NCBI RefSeq assembly: GCF_031583145.1
Contig: NZ_CP134050.1
Coordinates: 5,969,501-6,033,500, forward strand
Source: Brevibacillus brevis
GTDB taxonomy: Bacteria > Bacillota > Bacilli > Brevibacillales > Brevibacillaceae
Direction of reading: 5' to 3'
DNA: 64,000 bases
Below, in pieces: positions 62,489 through 64,000 of this stretch. Numbering within the stretch: the first letter of the stretch is position 1; each line of letters opens with the position of its first letter. A model generated the notes under the pieces. The model saw nothing but the letters and a program-made list of their open reading frames with translations. It was not told where the DNA came from and searched no databases. A program made the position numbers and the translations under genes.

Positions 62489-62749
62489 GCCTTGCTGTCC
62501 GTGAACGAGTACTAGGAGAAATTCAACGGATATTTGCAGGAAATCGCTCAAAAATACTTCACGGAAGCGTACATGGGGACGAAAACCGCGGAAATTTCCG
62601 ACATGATCCTGCCCTACGTGGAAAAGGACCCGACCAAGTTTCACACGACCGAGCAGTTCAAGGAGAGCGTGTCAGGGGGAAAAAGCCTGGTCCTTCTTTT
62701 GATCGGAACTACGGTCTTCGCGCTTCTCTATCGAAGAAGACGGGTTTGA
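62489..62749 (+). pseudogene. C-terminal remnant of a CotH-like spore coat kinase
   Basis: The frame reads ALLSVNEY, a TAG stop (62513-62515), then EKFNGYLQEIAQKYFTEAYM and VEKDPTKFHTTEQF, the last segment of CotH-type proteins (spore coat protein kinases). It ends in a hydrophobic helix and RRRRV. The rest of the gene is absent upstream, where nos starts. It is a degraded fragment; a 71-aa product from 62534 is unlikely. Confidence 0.65.
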
Positions 62750-62790
62750 CGAGAATGAACAAAAGGTGATCAATCAAACACGGAATCAAC

Positions 62791-62824
62791 AAAAAAGCGG
62801 CCCTTCTGCAGGACCGCTTTTTTT
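62791..62824. terminator. Terminator after the sulfonate-type ABC permease gene
   Basis: AAAGCGG-c-CCT and AGG-a-CCGCTTT form a hairpin flanked by A and T runs, so it works on both strands; it lies 15 bases after the permease stop. Confidence 0.85.
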
Positions 62825-62839
62825 GTTTCCCTTTGCTTC

Positions 62840-63634
62840 TTATTTCCACGGGATCAGCCTGCGCTCCAGCCATTGAAGCACCCGGTTGAACAACAGCCCA
62901 AGCAGGGACAGGATCAGTACCCCGACCATCAGCTTGGTCGTAATCATGAGGTTCCCGTAGTGCAGCACCATCGCGCCGATCCCTTCCTGCGCCGCGACCA
63001 TCTCGGCGGACACCAAAAGCAGCAGGGACGTTCCCGCAGACAGCTTCAAGCCTGCGAAAATCATCGGCAGCGAGCCCGGCAAAATGACCTTGCGAATGAC
63101 GTTCAGGTGGTTGGAGCCGAAGGTCACGGCCGCCTTGATCAGCATCGGATCGACGTTTTTGACGCCGGAAAACGTGTTGATGACGACCGGGAAAAAGACC
63201 CCGAGGGCGATGATCGCCACCTTGGGCAGCTCGCCGATCCCCAGCCACAAAATAATCAGCGGCAGTAAGGCGATCTTCGGAATCGGGTAGATCGAATACA
63301 CGATAGGAGACACGATGGCATCCGTCCAGCGGGAGAACCCGAGGATCAGGCCCACGAGAATGCCGAGGGCAGCTCCGATCGCGTATCCGACCCCAATGCG
63401 GTACAGACTCGCGAGCAAATCCTTGTAAAGCTCGCCGCTGGAGATCATGTCCCAGGCCGCTGCCAAAATTGCAGTAGGTGCAGGCAAAAACAGCGGAGGA
63501 ACGATTTCCAGACGGCAGATCACTTCCCAGATCACGAGCAGACAGGCAATCCCCATGACTGCAGCATACCTGGGAATTTTGGTTTCCAAAAAGGCTACAC
63601 GGTTCGTTATGACTTGTCGTTGTGGATCAGACAT
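62840..63634 (-). CDS. Nitrate/sulfonate/taurine-type ABC permease (SsuC-like)
   Basis: A 264-aa permease with six membrane helices and the family pattern FLPAPTAILAAAWD, YSIYPIPKIALLPL and the EAA-like KAAVTFGSNHLNVIRKVILPG. The start at 63634 has GGAGGGG seven bases before it; the longer frame runs into the ATPase gene. It follows the ATPase gene by four bases. The binding protein is not in the window, so sulfonate, nitrate, thiamine precursor or another small compound remains possible. Confidence 0.85.
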   Translation of the reverse strand: MSDPQRQVITNRVAFLETKIPRYAAVMGIACLLVIWEVICRLEIVPPLFLPAPTAILAAAWDMISSGELYKDLLASLYRIGVGYAIGAALGILVGLILGFSRWTDAIVSPIVYSIYPIPKIALLPLIILWLGIGELPKVAIIALGVFFPVVINTFSGVKNVDPMLIKAAVTFGSNHLNVIRKVILPGSLPMIFAGLKLSAGTSLLLLVSAEMVAAQEGIGAMVLHYGNLMITTKLMVGVLILSLLGLLFNRVLQWLERRLIPWK

Positions 63635-63638
63635 CCTG

Positions 63639-64000
63639 TTACCCCTCCCTCGACGCTTCGCGGGCATCGTGGCGAATGAGCTGCCAGATCTCGTCGGCAT
63701 ACTGTTCGAATTGGGCCCGGTACTGTTCTTGATCCCGGCCGATTTTCGGCAGATCAATCTGAATGATGCTCTTGATCTGGCCAGGATGTCTGGACAAGAC
63801 GATCACTCGATCCGCCAAATAGACGGCTTCCTGGATGTTGTGCGTCACATAGAGCGTGCTCAGCTTGGTGCGGTTCCAGATCGTCAGCAGCTCTTCCTGC
63901 ATGATGGTGCGGGTCTGCGCGTCCAAAGCGGAAAACGGCTCGTCCATCAGCAGCAAATCCGGCTCGATCGCAAGCGCCCTGGCGATCCCGGCCCGCTGTC
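63639..64000 (-). CDS. ABC transporter ATP-binding protein (SsuB/TauB-like), N-terminus beyond the window
   Basis: The frame is open to the window end. Visible part: QRAGIARALAIEP (end of the signature region), Walker B LLLMDEPFSALD, and the H-loop TLYVTHNIQEAV, typical of the nitrate/sulfonate/taurine class. The last 30 residues are charged. Gene is cut by the window edge, so Walker A is not seen. Confidence 0.85.
   Translation of the reverse strand, partial: QRAGIARALAIEPDLLLMDEPFSALDAQTRTIMQEELLTIWNRTKLSTLYVTHNIQEAVYLADRVIVLSRHPGQIKSIIQIDLPKIGRDQEQYRAQFEQYADEIWQLIRHDAREASREG

Noticed and set aside
62534..62749. A 71-aa independent gene
   Set aside because: It is the end of a CotH-like protein in the same frame as upstream remnant codons, interrupted by a stop.
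1..64000. CRISPR array, tRNA or rRNA genes, prophage or origin
   Set aside because: No regularly spaced repeats, no cloverleaf or rRNA signatures, no phage structural or integrase genes were recognised; the only mobile element is the IS21.

Overview
The window reads as chromosomal DNA of an endospore-forming, low-to-middle GC Bacillota, most like Brevibacillus or a related Paenibacillaceae genus. This rests on strong AGGAGG-type ribosome binding sites, a SigA-type promoter with an S-box (SAM) riboswitch before metQNI, a petrobactin-type yclNOPQ locus, bacterial nitric oxide synthase, a CotH remnant and a copper-amine-oxidase-like stalk domain on a secreted protein. The genus is inference; no rRNA or tRNA gene was seen.

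Layout. 1-2.1 kb: end of an Aas-like acyl-ACP synthetase and an LplT-like flippase. 2.2-4.2 kb: secreted 5'-nucleotidase-type phosphatase. 4.3-9.5 kb (minus): VanRS-like two-component system, D,D-carboxypeptidase, VanZ-like protein and a frameshifted recQ. 9.8-13.6 kb: fumC, mgtC-like gene, MATE pump. 13.7-20.3 kb (minus): a polyamine-type ABC importer fused in one operon with a nucleoside hydrolase and adenine deaminase, probably a purine nucleoside salvage unit. 20.5-24 kb: DUF2294 gene and S-box/metQNI. 24-26.3 kb: FAD-linked oxidase and two small genes. 26.4-30.3 kb: Fur-boxed siderophore importer. 30.4-32.9 kb: an intact IS21-family element inside an ABC-exporter remnant, with a 6-bp target duplication. 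33.1-41.9 kb: MATE pump, a CheY-like receiver, a ~2000-residue multi-domain kinase and a cupin protein.

The most interesting region is 41.9-58.2 kb. Seven tightly packed minus-strand genes encode an exported vWA protein, a 1129-aa tubulin-like GTPase (GGTGSG box), a 782-aa protein that I read as a second, degenerate tubulin-like subunit, a membrane vWA protein, a beta-rich protein, a zinc-ribbon TRAFAC-type GTPase and a GAP1-like protein with a membrane anchor. Diverging from them are three genes for a 49-aa membrane peptide, a zinc-ribbon membrane protein and a membrane protein with an SH3-like tail. I infer an envelope-spanning NTP-driven apparatus: vWA modules outside, paired tubulin-like proteins plus a GTPase switch inside. 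Its function is not known to me.

58.3-64 kb: LCAT-like hydrolase, secreted GHL10-type glycosidase, nitric oxide synthase, CotH remnant, and the start of a sulfonate/nitrate-type ABC transporter that runs off the window. Many long open frames antisense to these genes are coding shadows and were left out.
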